DNA of 5,816 nt from Hyphomicrobiales bacterium (lineage in GTDB: Bacteria > Pseudomonadota > Alphaproteobacteria > Rhizobiales > Aestuariivirgaceae). The translations under genes were made by a program, and so were the position numbers. The notes beneath the pieces are model-generated. The model did no database searches. It had not been told where the DNA came from and saw nothing but the letters and a program-made list of their open reading frames with translations. The stretch is from assembly GCA_027051995.1 (NCBI GenBank), contig JALUFY010000295.1:1-5816 (forward strand), in the 5' to 3' direction. Positions 1 through 5,495 of the stretch are shown piece after piece. How positions within the stretch are numbered: the stretch's first letter is position 1; every line of letters starts with the position of its first letter.

Positions 1-2
1 AG

Positions 3-113
3 CTGCTGGAGCATGGATTGACCGCCATCATCGAGCGGATATACACAACGGCCCCCGGCGTCAAACTCGCCGGGGTCATGGAAAGCCTCGTGTGGAAGGA
101 CGAAAGCCAATGA
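3..113 (+). CDS. C-terminal end of an upstream gene, possibly a TIGR01459-type HAD hydrolase (partial)
   Basis: An open frame enters from the left edge and runs 36 codons to a TGA at 111-113. Only the tail is present; it begins LLEHGLTAIIERIYTT and closes with a VMESLVWKDESQ end. The frame is supported because its stop overlaps the next gene's start in an ATGA arrangement, which is typical of translationally coupled genes in one operon. The identity is a guess. In many alphaproteobacteria the gene ahead of a MaoC-ribF pair is a HAD-superfamily IIA hydrolase, and the leucine-rich helix followed by a strand ending in a Leu-x-Trp-like motif resembles the end of that family as I remember it. No catalytic residue lies in the window, so another family is quite possible. 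Being a real coding tail is much more certain than its name. Confidence 0.6.
   Translation: MLEHGLTAIIERIYTTAPGVKLAGVMESLVWKDESQ
94..100 (+). promoter_or_regulatory. Ribosome binding site that sets the MaoC gene start
   Basis: The heptamer GGAAGGA lies 9 bases before the ATG at 110. It decides between two in-frame starts: a GTG at 92, which lies just ahead of and overlaps this motif and so could not use it, and the ATG at 110. The motif is inside the last codons of the upstream gene, as expected for coupled translation. Confidence 0.7.
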
Positions 114-541
114 GCGAAGCGGCACGGGTGTTCATCGAGGACATGCGCGAGGGCATGCGCGCGGCGCTGGAAAAGACCTTCACGGAAGACGACGTGCTGG
201 CCTTCGCCGCGCTGACCGGAGACAACAACCCCGCCCATGTGGACGCGGACTTCGCCGCGTCTTCCGTCTTCGGCCGGCAGGTGGTGCACGGCATGTTCAC
301 CGCATCGCTCATCTCCGCCGTTCTGGGCACGAAACTGCCCGGCGGGGGAGCCATCTACGTCTCCCAGACCATCCAGTTCCGCAAGCCCGTCTTCATCGGC
401 GACACCGTGCGGGCGGAGGTGGAGATCAGCGCCATCGACGCCCGCCGCAAGCGCGTCACCCTGGCCACCCGCTGCCTGGTGGCGGGCAGGCCCGTGCTGC
501 GCGGCGAGGCGGTGGTCATCGCTCCCTCGAGGGAGGGCTGA
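110..541 (+). CDS. MaoC-like (R)-specific enoyl-CoA hydratase (PhaJ type)
   Basis: This encodes a 143-residue single hot-dog-fold protein of the MaoC/PhaJ family, which adds water to trans-2-enoyl-CoA to give (R)-3-hydroxyacyl-CoA in the cytoplasm. The hydratase signature is visible at residues 33-45 as ALTGDNNPAHVDA, with the expected catalytic pair Asp38 and His43, followed by a conserved FGRQVVHGM stretch at about 54-62. The length matches the short one-domain PhaJ type (about 130-160 residues) rather than the two-domain peroxisomal type. ATG 110 is chosen over GTG 92 because of the Shine-Dalgarno motif at 94-100 and the ATGA overlap with the upstream stop. ribF begins 5 bases after the stop, so both are probably on one mRNA. 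Substrate chain length cannot be read from sequence. No polyhydroxyalkanoate or fatty-acid genes are in view, so a role in PHA precursor supply is not supported here. Some family members are annotated only as acyl dehydratases. Confidence 0.9.
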   Translation: MSEAARVFIEDMREGMRAALEKTFTEDDVLAFAALTGDNNPAHVDADFAASSVFGRQVVHGMFTASLISAVLGTKLPGGGAIYVSQTIQFRKPVFIGDTVRAEVEISAIDARRKRVTLATRCLVAGRPVLRGEAVVIAPSREG

Positions 542-546
542 AGGCC

Positions 547-1581
547 ATGGCCATGCGCTTTTTCACCGATGGCGAAACACCCGCCGAGGCCCTGCGCGCC
601 GTGGTGGCCATCGGCAATTTCGACGGCGTGCACCGGGGCCATCAGCAGCTGCTGGCGGCGGCCCGCGAAGAGGCCGGAAAGCGCGCCGCCAACTGGGGCA
701 TGATGACGCTGGAGCCGCACCCGCGCGATCTCTTCCGCCCGGATGAGCCGGTCTTCCGCCTCACGCCGCTGCCCATGAAGGCGCGGCTGGTCAGGGCGCT
801 GGGCGGAGGTTTCGTCTCCGTGCTGCCCTTCTCGCACGAGATGGCGGCCATGCCGGCGGAGGACTTCGTGCGCCTCCATCTGGTGGAGCGCATGCGGGTG
901 GCCCATGTGGTCACCGGATACGATTTCCACTTCGGCCACGGGCGCAGGGGCAATCCTGACATGATGCGCGAACTGGGCGAAAAATACGGCTTCGGCGTCA
1001 CCATCATCGATCAGGTGGCCGACGAGGACAGTCAGGCCCCCTTCGCCTCCTCCTCCATCCGCGCCCATCTGCGCCACGGCCATGCGCGCGCGGCGGCCAA
1101 TGAGCTGGGCTACTGGTGGATGGTGGCCGGAGAGGTGGTGCGCGGCGACGCGCGCGGCCGCAAGATCGGCTTTCCCACCGCCAACATTCGCCTGCCAAGG
1201 GGCTGCGAGCCGCGCGAGGGCATCTACGCCATGCGCGTGCGCCCGGCCAGCGCGAAGGACGCCGAAGGGCTGCCGGCCATGCCGCATCCTTCCGGCTGGC
1301 ATGGCGCGGGCTACATCGGCATGCGCCCCACCTTCGGCACCCATGAGCGCTTTCTGGAGGTCTTCCTGCCCGGCTTCGAGGGCGATCTCTATGGCCGCGA
1401 GCTGCTGGTGGATTTCATCGATTTCATCCGCCCGGACGAAAAATTCTGCTCGGTGGACGAGCTGGTGGCGAAGATGAACGCCGACGTGGCCGAAATCCTG
1501 AACCGTCTGAAGGCCCTTCGGCAAGACGATCCCATGACGGCTTATCCCCTCGGCGCGAAACAGGCGCGCGGCGAGATATGA
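547..1581 (+). CDS. ribF: Bifunctional riboflavin kinase / FMN adenylyltransferase (FAD synthetase)
   Basis: RibF phosphorylates riboflavin to FMN and adenylylates FMN to FAD using ATP in the cytoplasm. The 344-residue product has both domains. The N-terminal nucleotidyltransferase domain (about 15-180) shows GNFDGVHRGH at 23-32, holding the HxGH nucleotide-binding motif, then GYDFHFGHGRRG at 124-135, and SSSIR at 168-172, matching the second nucleotidyltransferase motif. The C-terminal flavokinase domain (about 188-325) shows GFPTAN at 208-213, with the PTAN motif that binds ATP/Mg, and LEVFLPGFEGDLYG at 270-283, in which Glu271 is the expected catalytic base. Length agrees with the usual 305-350 residues. 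Two ATG codons, 547 and 553, are possible: GGAGGG at 532-537 serves the first and GAAGG at 540-544 the second. The loop before GYIGMRPTFG (about 232-254) is longer than in E. coli RibF by my estimate. No FMN riboswitch is needed or seen; the gene is probably transcribed from upstream of the window. Confidence 0.97.
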   Translation: MAMRFFTDGETPAEALRAVVAIGNFDGVHRGHQQLLAAAREEAGKRAANWGMMTLEPHPRDLFRPDEPVFRLTPLPMKARLVRALGGGFVSVLPFSHEMAAMPAEDFVRLHLVERMRVAHVVTGYDFHFGHGRRGNPDMMRELGEKYGFGVTIIDQVADEDSQAPFASSSIRAHLRHGHARAAANELGYWWMVAGEVVRGDARGRKIGFPTANIRLPRGCEPREGIYAMRVRPASAKDAEGLPAMPHPSGWHGAGYIGMRPTFGTHERFLEVFLPGFEGDLYGRELLVDFIDFIRPDEKFCSVDELVAKMNADVAEILNRLKALRQDDPMTAYPLGAKQARGEI

Positions 1582-1631
1582 CAGCCTGCGCCGCGCTATG
1601 CGCTTATGATGCCGGTGCGAGGAAACGGGGG

Positions 1632-1708
<77 letters not shown>

Positions 1709-1748
1709 CCGCGCCGCGAGGTTGCGTGACAAGGCGGCGGTGGCGTCT

Positions 1749-1777
1749 GATATAGACCAAGGCCGCCCTGCTGGCAA
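1749..1777 (-). promoter_or_regulatory. Sigma-70-type promoter of tRNA-Arg
   Basis: On the minus strand the hexamer TTGCCA (1777-1772, five of six matches to TTGACA) is followed after exactly 17 bases by TATATC (1754-1749, four of six matches to TATAAT). The -10 ends 40 bases before the first base of the tRNA, which would give a leader of about 33 bases to be removed by RNase P. It is the best-formed housekeeping promoter I can see in the window. It lies between the LapA-domain gene's end and the tRNA, so the tRNA need not rely on read-through. Confidence 0.65.
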
Positions 1778-1810
1778 TGCGCGATTTGCTCTCTCCAAGG
1801 GGCAAGGTGG

Positions 1811-1827
1811 CCCCGCCCGGCGCGGGG
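1811..1827 (-). terminator. GC-rich hairpin after the LapA-domain gene, possible weak terminator
   Basis: CCCCGC and GCGGGG form a perfect 6-bp stem around a 5-base loop, starting 11 bases after the LapA-domain gene's stop. No T tract follows on the minus strand, so it is not a canonical intrinsic terminator. An overlapping alternative 5-bp stem, GGGGC/GCCCC, spans 1799-1814. It may stabilise the 3' end of the sppA-ihfB-lapA message or assist termination; it may also be chance in GC-rich DNA. Confidence 0.3.
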
Positions 1828-1837
1828 AATAACCGCT

Positions 1838-2185
1838 TCAGGAGGCCCGTCTCTGCGGGGCGGGCAAGGCGGTTTTCGCCGTTTCCTCAAGCTTGCGCTC
1901 CAGCTTGCGCGCCCGCGTGCGCTCTTCTTCCAGGTCATAGACGGCAAGGCGCGCCTTCTTGCGCCATTTGCCCTGTTTCAGCCACGCCGTGAAGCCTCCG
2001 GCCAGCAGGCCGATGAAGATGCCGGCGAACAGAAGCGCCCAGAGGGGCATGTCCACCGCCATCCATGGATCGGCCGGCGTGATGGGATCCAGAGAGACCG
2101 TGATCCACTGGCGGTTGGCCAGCGCGAAGGCCGCCAGAACGAGAGCAACCGGAATGCCGGTGAGATAGGCGAGAATACGTTTCAT
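1838..2185 (-). CDS. LapA-domain (DUF1049) inner-membrane protein
   Basis: This is a 115-residue small membrane protein. Two hydrophobic segments are visible, about residues 5-24 and 46-68. Between them a short loop includes the ANRQWITVSLDP stretch typical of the LapA/DUF1049 family (an Asn, beta-strand residues, then Asp-Pro). The C-terminal part (about 72-103) is highly charged and probably a short cytoplasmic coiled coil with repeated Glu/Arg/Lys. In E. coli, LapA (YciS) works with LapB in controlling lipopolysaccharide synthesis through LpxC turnover; whether this alphaproteobacterial relative does so is unknown, and no lapB is in view. The start at 2185 has AAGGGGG (2197-2191) 5 bases upstream. 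It follows ihfB with a 23-base gap and is the last gene of the sppA-ihfB cluster. Its precise function is unassigned. Confidence 0.85.
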   Translation of the reverse strand: MKRILAYLTGIPVALVLAAFALANRQWITVSLDPITPADPWMAVDMPLWALLFAGIFIGLLAGGFTAWLKQGKWRKKARLAVYDLEEERTRARKLERKLEETAKTALPAPQRRAS

Positions 2186-2208
2186 GCGCGCCCCCTTGGC
2201 GTGATGGT

Positions 2209-2493
2209 TCAGGCGTCCGCGTTCAGCCGCTCGCGCAGCTCCTTGCCCGTCTTGAAGAAGGGCGCTTTCTTGTCATCCACCTTGACCGGCTCGCCGGTGC
2301 GCGGATTGCGCGCCGTGCGCGCCTTGCGGTATTTCACCGAGAAGGCCCCGAAGCCGCGCAGCTCCACCCGGTCGCCATTGGCCAGGGCCCGCACGATCTC
2401 GTCGAGGATGGTGTTGACGATGCGCTCCACGTCGCGCTGGTAAAGGTGCGGATTGCGCTCGGCGATGAGCTGAATGAGCCTGGACTTGATCAT
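2209..2493 (-). CDS. ihfB: Integration host factor subunit beta
   Basis: IHF beta pairs with IHF alpha (not in this window) to bind and sharply bend DNA, acting in nucleoid structure, replication, recombination and transcription. The 94-residue product has the HU/IHF fold. It has a helical N-terminal half [14 protein letters not shown] with helices to about residue 38, GFGAFSV at 48-54, and the beta-arm consensus RNPRTG at 62-67, whose Pro64 should be the residue inserted between base pairs. The C-terminal segment [14 protein letters not shown] at 78-91 is typical of the family. Length fits the usual 90-100. The ATG at 2493 is chosen because the family begins MIKS/MTKS and because AGAGGGG (2504-2498) lies just before it; the frame stays open upstream to 2550, but that part overlaps the end of sppA and has no family resemblance. 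The gene lies 19 bases after sppA, so co-transcription is likely. Confidence 0.96.
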   Translation of the reverse strand: MIKSRLIQLIAERNPHLYQRDVERIVNTILDEIVRALANGDRVELRGFGAFSVKYRKARTARNPRTGEPVKVDDKKAPFFKTGKELRERLNADA

Positions 2494-2512
2494 GAAACCC
2501 CTCTTTCGCAAC

Positions 2513-3460
2513 TCAGCGCTCAGGTTGCCAAATGCAGACCAGACCGTCAAGCTGGCCCGCCTGCGTCATGGCGTCTTGCGCCGGCGCCAGCAGGGCCGAA
2601 AGCCCCGTCAGCCGCAGGATGGCCCGCGCCATGGAAAAGCTCAGGCCGAGGCTGTCCGTCAGCTTGCGCGGCTTGTGCTCGATGACTTTCAGCGTCTTGC
2701 CCACGCCCTTCTTTCCGCGCAGCCATTTCAGCGCCGCTCGCTCGTCGCCCAGCGCGTCAACGAGGCCGTTCCTCACCGCCTGGCGGCCCGAATAGACCCG
2801 TCCGTCGGCCAGCTTCAGCGCCTCGTCCCTTTCCATCTTGCGCCGTTTGGCGACAAGACCGACGAACCACTGGAAGGAATCGCGCACCAGCTCCTCGGTC
2901 ACCTTGCGCACCTCCGGGGTCAGCTCGCTGAAGGGATTGGGCTCGGCCTTCAGCGGAGCGGACTTGATGGTGCGCATCTTCACGCCGATCTTGTCCATCA
3001 GCCCGCGCAGCTCCGTCCACTGGAAGATCACCCCGATGGAGCCGGTGATGGTGTTGCCGCGCGCGAAGATGCGGTCCGTCCCCAGCGCCGCGATGTAGCC
3101 GCCCGAGGCGGCCACCGAATCCATCACCGCCACCACCGGTTTTTTCGCCGCGACGCGCCTGAGCGCGTCATAGACGGCCTCGGAGCCCACGGTCGTGCCG
3201 CCGGGCGAATTGATGCGCACGATGACGGCCTTGACTTTTTTCGAGCGGGCCAGAGAATCGAGCAGGTCGAGCTGGCGCTGCGCGCCGGTGATCAGACCCG
3301 TAACGCGCACCCGCGCGATGTGATCGGACAGGCCGCCGCCGGTTTCCTCCCACAGGGCGGCGGCCAGCGCCGCCACGATGGCGATGACGGCCGTCACGCG
3401 CCAGAATGTCAGCTTGCGTCTCAGCCGCCTGATGGCGGCCATCATGTCCGGTTCAAACAT
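2513..3460 (-). CDS. sppA: Signal peptide peptidase SppA, short (single-domain) type
   Basis: SppA is a membrane-anchored serine protease of the S49 family that degrades signal peptides left in the membrane after secretion. The product is 315 residues, the size of the single-domain 36K type rather than the roughly 618-residue E. coli enzyme. A basic start (RRLRRK at 11-16) precedes one hydrophobic anchor at about 20-37. The protease domain follows: [20 protein letters not shown] at 81-100, the nucleophile motif [15 protein letters not shown] at 115-129 with Ser119, ITGSIGV at 138-144, and Lys171 in [11 protein letters not shown]. Lys171 is 52 residues after the serine, the same spacing as the Ser147/Lys199 dyad I recall for Bacillus Spp[20 protein letters not shown] at 220-238 is also family-typical. 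The ATG at 3460 is chosen because the basic-plus-anchor start follows soon after and GGGG lies at 3470-3467; ATGs at 3445 and 3442 are alternatives. The frame is also open to a TTG at 3514, but that lies in the loop of the rpsA terminator. Confidence 0.95.
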   Translation of the reverse strand: MFEPDMMAAIRRLRRKLTFWRVTAVIAIVAALAAALWEETGGGLSDHIARVRVTGLITGAQRQLDLLDSLARSKKVKAVIVRINSPGGTTVGSEAVYDALRRVAAKKPVVAVMDSVAASGGYIAALGTDRIFARGNTITGSIGVIFQWTELRGLMDKIGVKMRTIKSAPLKAEPNPFSELTPEVRKVTEELVRDSFQWFVGLVAKRRKMERDEALKLADGRVYSGRQAVRNGLVDALGDERAALKWLRGKKGVGKTLKVIEHKPRKLTDSLGLSFSMARAILRLTGLSALLAPAQDAMTQAGQLDGLVCIWQPER

Positions 3461-3486
3461 GCCTGGCCCCGTATCCGCCTGGTCAC

Positions 3487-3525
3487 AAAAAGGGACGAAG
3501 GCCGGATCACTCAAGCCTTCGTCCC
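3487..3525 (-). terminator. Intrinsic terminator of rpsA
   Basis: On the minus strand GGGACGAAGGC (3525-3515) and GCCTTCGTCCC (3502-3492) form a perfect 11-bp stem around a 12-base loop, followed at once by TTTTT (3491-3487). It lies about 50 bases after the rpsA stop. The opposite direction has only TTT a few bases away, so it acts for minus-strand transcripts. It leaves just 26 bases before the sppA ATG, so sppA depends on read-through or on a promoter overlapping this site. Confidence 0.9.
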
Positions 3526-3528
3526 GCG

Positions 3529-3557
3529 TTTATAGCACACCGGCCCGTTCAAGCCAG
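3529..3557 (-). promoter_or_regulatory. Candidate extended -10 promoter for sppA-ihfB-lapA
   Basis: On the minus strand TGCTATAAA (3537-3529) matches an extended -10 element (TGn then TATAAT with five of six bases). A 17-base spacer separates it from a weak -35, CTGGCT (3557-3552, three of six). A start point about 7 bases downstream would fall near 3522, inside the first arm of the terminator hairpin, so the new RNA would begin with most of that hairpin. This is inferred from sequence alone; a TTGAAC at 3552-3547 is only 12 bases from the -10 and is too close to be its partner. Confidence 0.35.
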
Positions 3558-3574
3558 CGGTATCGCCAAGGGGA

Positions 3575-5278
3575 TTATTTCTTCGCCTTGTCTTCGCCCT
3601 TCTCGGCCATGGCGGCCTTCAGGATGTCGCCCAGCGAGGCGCCGGCGGAGGTGGAGCCGAACTGCTCCATGGCGGCCTTTTCCTCGGCCACTTCCAGCGC
3701 CTTGATGGACAGCTTGACCTTCTGGTTGGCGCGGTCGATGCCGATGACCTTGGCGTCCACCTTCTCGCCCTCGGCGAAACGCTCCGGACGCTGCTCGGCG
3801 CGGTCCTTGGCCAGATCGGAGCGGCGGATGAAGGCCTTGACGTCGGAATCCACCACCTGCACCTCGATGCCGTTGTCCTGAACGGCGGTCACCTCGGCGG
3901 TCACCGTGGCGCCCTTCTTCAGGCCCTGGATCTTGGCCAGCGGATCGCCCTCGAGCTGCTTGATGCCCAGCGAAATGCGCTCCTTGGCGCGGTCAACGTC
4001 AAGCACCACGGCCTTGACGACATCGCCCTTGTTGTAGTCCTTGATGGCTTCCTCGCCGGGGCGGTTCCAGTCCAGATCGGACAGATGCACCATGCCGTCC
4101 ACGTCGCCGTCGAGGCCGATGAACATGCCGAACTCGGTGATGTTCTTGATCTCGCCCTCCACTTCCGTGCCGGCCGGGAACTTCTCCTCGAAGGTGTCCC
4201 AGGGATTCTCCATGGTCTGTTTCAGGCCCAGGGAGATGCGCCGCCGGTTGGGATCGACGTCGAGCACCTGCACCTCGATTTCCTGCGAGGTGGAGAGGAT
4301 CTTGCCCGGATGGACGTTTTTCTTCGTCCAGCTCATCTCGGAGACGTGCACCAGGCCCTCGACGCCGTCCTCCAGCTCCACGAAGGCGCCGTAGTCGGTG
4401 ATGTTGGTCACCCGGCCCTTGATGCGCGAGCCGACAGGATACTTCTCCGCGACGGTCTTCCACGGATCGTCCTGAAGCTGCTTCATGCCCAGCGAGATGC
4501 GCTGCGTCTCGGAGTTGATCTTGATGATCTGCACGTTGACCGTCTCGCCGACGGAGAGAATGTCTGAAGGATGGTTGACGCGCTTCCAGCTCATGTCGGT
4601 GACATGCAGGAGGCCGTCGATGCCGCCCAGATCGACGAAGGCGCCGTAATCGGTGATGTTCTTCACCACGCCCTCGATGACCTGGCCCTCGGCCAGGTTC
4701 TGCACCAGCTCGGCGCGCTGCTCCTCGCGGCTTTCCTCGAGGATGGCGCGGCGCGACACCACGATGTTGCCCCGGCGGCGGTCCATCTTGAGAATGCGGA
4801 AGGGCTGCTCCACGTTCATCAGCGGGGTGATGTCGCGGATCGGGCGGATATCCACCTGCGAGCCGGGCAGGAAGGCCACCGCGCCGCCCAGATCGACGGT
4901 GAAGCCGCCCTTGACGCGGCCGAAGATCTGGCCGGTGACCGGCTCGTTGGCCTCGTAGGATTTCTCCAGCCGCTCCCAGGCCTCCTCGCGGCGCGCCTTC
5001 TCGCGCGACAGCACGGCTTCGCCCAGGGCGTTTTCGATGCGCTCGAGATAGACCTCGACCTCGTCGCCAACCTTGATTTCCTCGCCCGCGTTCTCGAACT
5101 CGCGCAGCGGCACGCGGCCTTCCGTTTTCAGCCCGGCGTCGATGATCGCCAGATCGTTTTCGATGGACACCACCTTGCCCTTGATGACGGAGCCTTCCTT
5201 CGGCATGGAGGCCAGGAAGTTTTCCTCGAGAAGGGCGGCGAATTCCTCGCGGGTGGGGTTGCTGGTGTTTTCAGTCAT
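3575..5278 (-). CDS. rpsA: 30S ribosomal protein S1
   Basis: S1 binds single-stranded mRNA on the small ribosomal subunit and helps start translation of messages with structured or weak leaders. The 567-residue product has six S1 (OB-fold) repeats at about 29-94, 113-178, 199-267, 284-353, 371-440 and 456-526. The central RNA-binding repeats are the most regular: [20 protein letters not shown] and [20 protein letters not shown] in repeats 3 and 4, and [14 protein letters not shown] in repeat 5, each ending with an ISLG(M/L/I)KQ stretch. Repeats 1 and 2, which bind the ribosome in E. coli, are more diverged, and the sixth is the least typical. The tail is Lys/Glu-rich. The ATG at 5278 is chosen because [20 protein letters not shown] is the expected S1 beginning and GGAA (5288-5285) lies 6 bases upstream; the frame is open a further 34 codons upstream, but that part is Cys/Thr/Gly-rich and not S1-like. 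The gene has its own terminator after it, and a cmk terminator before it. Confidence 0.98.
   Translation of the reverse strand: MTENTSNPTREEFAALLEENFLASMPKEGSVIKGKVVSIENDLAIIDAGLKTEGRVPLREFENAGEEIKVGDEVEVYLERIENALGEAVLSREKARREEAWERLEKSYEANEPVTGQIFGRVKGGFTVDLGGAVAFLPGSQVDIRPIRDITPLMNVEQPFRILKMDRRRGNIVVSRRAILEESREEQRAELVQNLAEGQVIEGVVKNITDYGAFVDLGGIDGLLHVTDMSWKRVNHPSDILSVGETVNVQIIKINSETQRISLGMKQLQDDPWKTVAEKYPVGSRIKGRVTNITDYGAFVELEDGVEGLVHVSEMSWTKKNVHPGKILSTSQEIEVQVLDVDPNRRRISLGLKQTMENPWDTFEEKFPAGTEVEGEIKNITEFGMFIGLDGDVDGMVHLSDLDWNRPGEEAIKDYNKGDVVKAVVLDVDRAKERISLGIKQLEGDPLAKIQGLKKGATVTAEVTAVQDNGIEVQVVDSDVKAFIRRSDLAKDRAEQRPERFAEGEKVDAKVIGIDRANQKVKLSIKALEVAEEKAAMEQFGSTSAGASLGDILKAAMAEKGEDKAKK
4380..4660 (-). 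repeat. Direct DNA repeat encoding S1 repeats 3 and 4
   Basis: A 26-base segment at 4635-4660 and its copy at 4380-4405 differ at one base and lie 255 bases (85 codons) apart in frame. Both encode the NITDYGAFV strand of neighbouring S1 domains. This is the internal repeat of rpsA seen at DNA level, not a mobile or regulatory repeat. Confidence 0.85.
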
Positions 5279-5317
5279 GGATGTTTCCGGTCCTTTGCAA
5301 CAAACGAATAGGGTTTG

Positions 5318-5337
5318 CCCGCGGTTATGTCCGCAGG
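5318..5337 (-). promoter_or_regulatory. Stem-loop in the rpsA leader
   Basis: On the minus strand CCTGCGG (5337-5331) and CCGCGGG (5324-5318) form a 7-bp stem around the loop ACATAA, 39 bases before the rpsA start codon. One pair is a G-U wobble on this strand and would be a C-A mismatch in RNA from the plus strand, which favours a role in rpsA mRNA. Shorter competing stems follow (GGG-CAAA-CCC and CAAAC/GTTTG). S1 controls its own synthesis in E. coli through its leader; a similar role here is inference. Confidence 0.4.
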
Positions 5338-5412
5338 TCGTCCCGCCTGTTGTTTCCGTTTCAGACGGGCAATTGGCCACTCGTTTCGTTTACAGTGCGA
5401 GCCATGAAGGGC

Positions 5413-5441
5413 GCATGCCGCTCCGGGCGCGGCGGGCATGC
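5413..5441. repeat. Inverted repeat between cmk and rpsA
   Basis: GCATGCC (5413-5419) and GGCATGC (5435-5441) form a perfect 7-bp inverted repeat around 15 bases. A nested alternative pairs GCCGC with GCGGC around a 7-base loop. No T tract follows in either direction, so it is not an intrinsic terminator. A longer-range 8-bp inverted repeat, CAGACGGG (5362-5369) and CCCGTCTG (5444-5451), brackets it. It could be an RNA fold or a protein-binding site ahead of rpsA. Confidence 0.45.
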
Positions 5442-5468
5442 GTCCCGTCTGGTCTCGCGGGACAACAC

Positions 5469-5494
5469 AAAAGGCCCCGGCGGCGATTGGGCCT
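5469..5494 (-). terminator. Intrinsic terminator of cmk
   Basis: One base after the cmk stop codon the minus strand reads AGGCCC (5494-5489), an 11-base loop, then GGGCCT (5477-5472) running into TTTT (5472-5469). The 6-bp stem is entirely G-C except for the last pair. The T tract is short, so termination may be partial; in many bacteria some cmk transcripts continue into rpsA. Confidence 0.65.
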
Positions 5495-5495
5495 C

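Noticed and set aside
355..1524. A 389-codon open frame on the minus strand opposite the MaoC gene and ribF.
   Set aside because: It spans two well-supported genes in antisense, is rich in His/Arg/Ala/Gln, and has no motif of a known family.
1593..1603. GCGC-TAT-GCGC inverted repeat just after ribF as a terminator.
   Set aside because: The stem is only 4 bp and no T tract follows on either strand; such short repeats are expected by chance in GC-rich DNA.
2494..2550. A 19-residue N-terminal extension of IHF beta.
   Set aside because: It overlaps the end of sppA, while the ATG at 2493 gives the usual MIKSRL beginning with a good ribosome binding site.
3461..3514. A TTG-initiated extension of SppA by 18 residues.
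   Set aside because: The TTG lies in the loop of the rpsA terminator, so a transcript from a nearer promoter would lack it or hold it in the hairpin; the ATG at 3460 gives a normal basic-plus-anchor start.
2474..3535. A 353-codon open frame on the plus strand opposite sppA.
   Set aside because: It lies opposite sppA, and its translation is a Gln/Arg/His/Asp/Ala-rich sequence with no recognisable domain, typical of an antisense shadow in GC-rich DNA. The minus-strand frame has clear SppA catalytic motifs.
4571..5311. A 246-codon open frame on the plus strand opposite the N-terminal half of rpsA, with a similar 160-codon one at 4085-4567.
   Set aside because: Both consist of Asp/His/Leu/Ala-rich sequence repeating in step with the S1 domains, so they are reflections of the rpsA internal repeats and not genes.
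5279..5380. A 34-residue N-terminal extension of S1 starting at 5380.
   Set aside because: The added part is Cys/Thr/Gly-rich and unlike S1, and it covers the leader stem-loop; the ATG at 5278 gives the standard S1 beginning.
5381..5412. TGTAAA on the minus strand (within 5390-5396) as an rpsA -10 element.
   Set aside because: No acceptable -35 lies 16-18 bases upstream; the nearest promoter-like hexamer is only 8 bases away. I could not assign the rpsA promoter.
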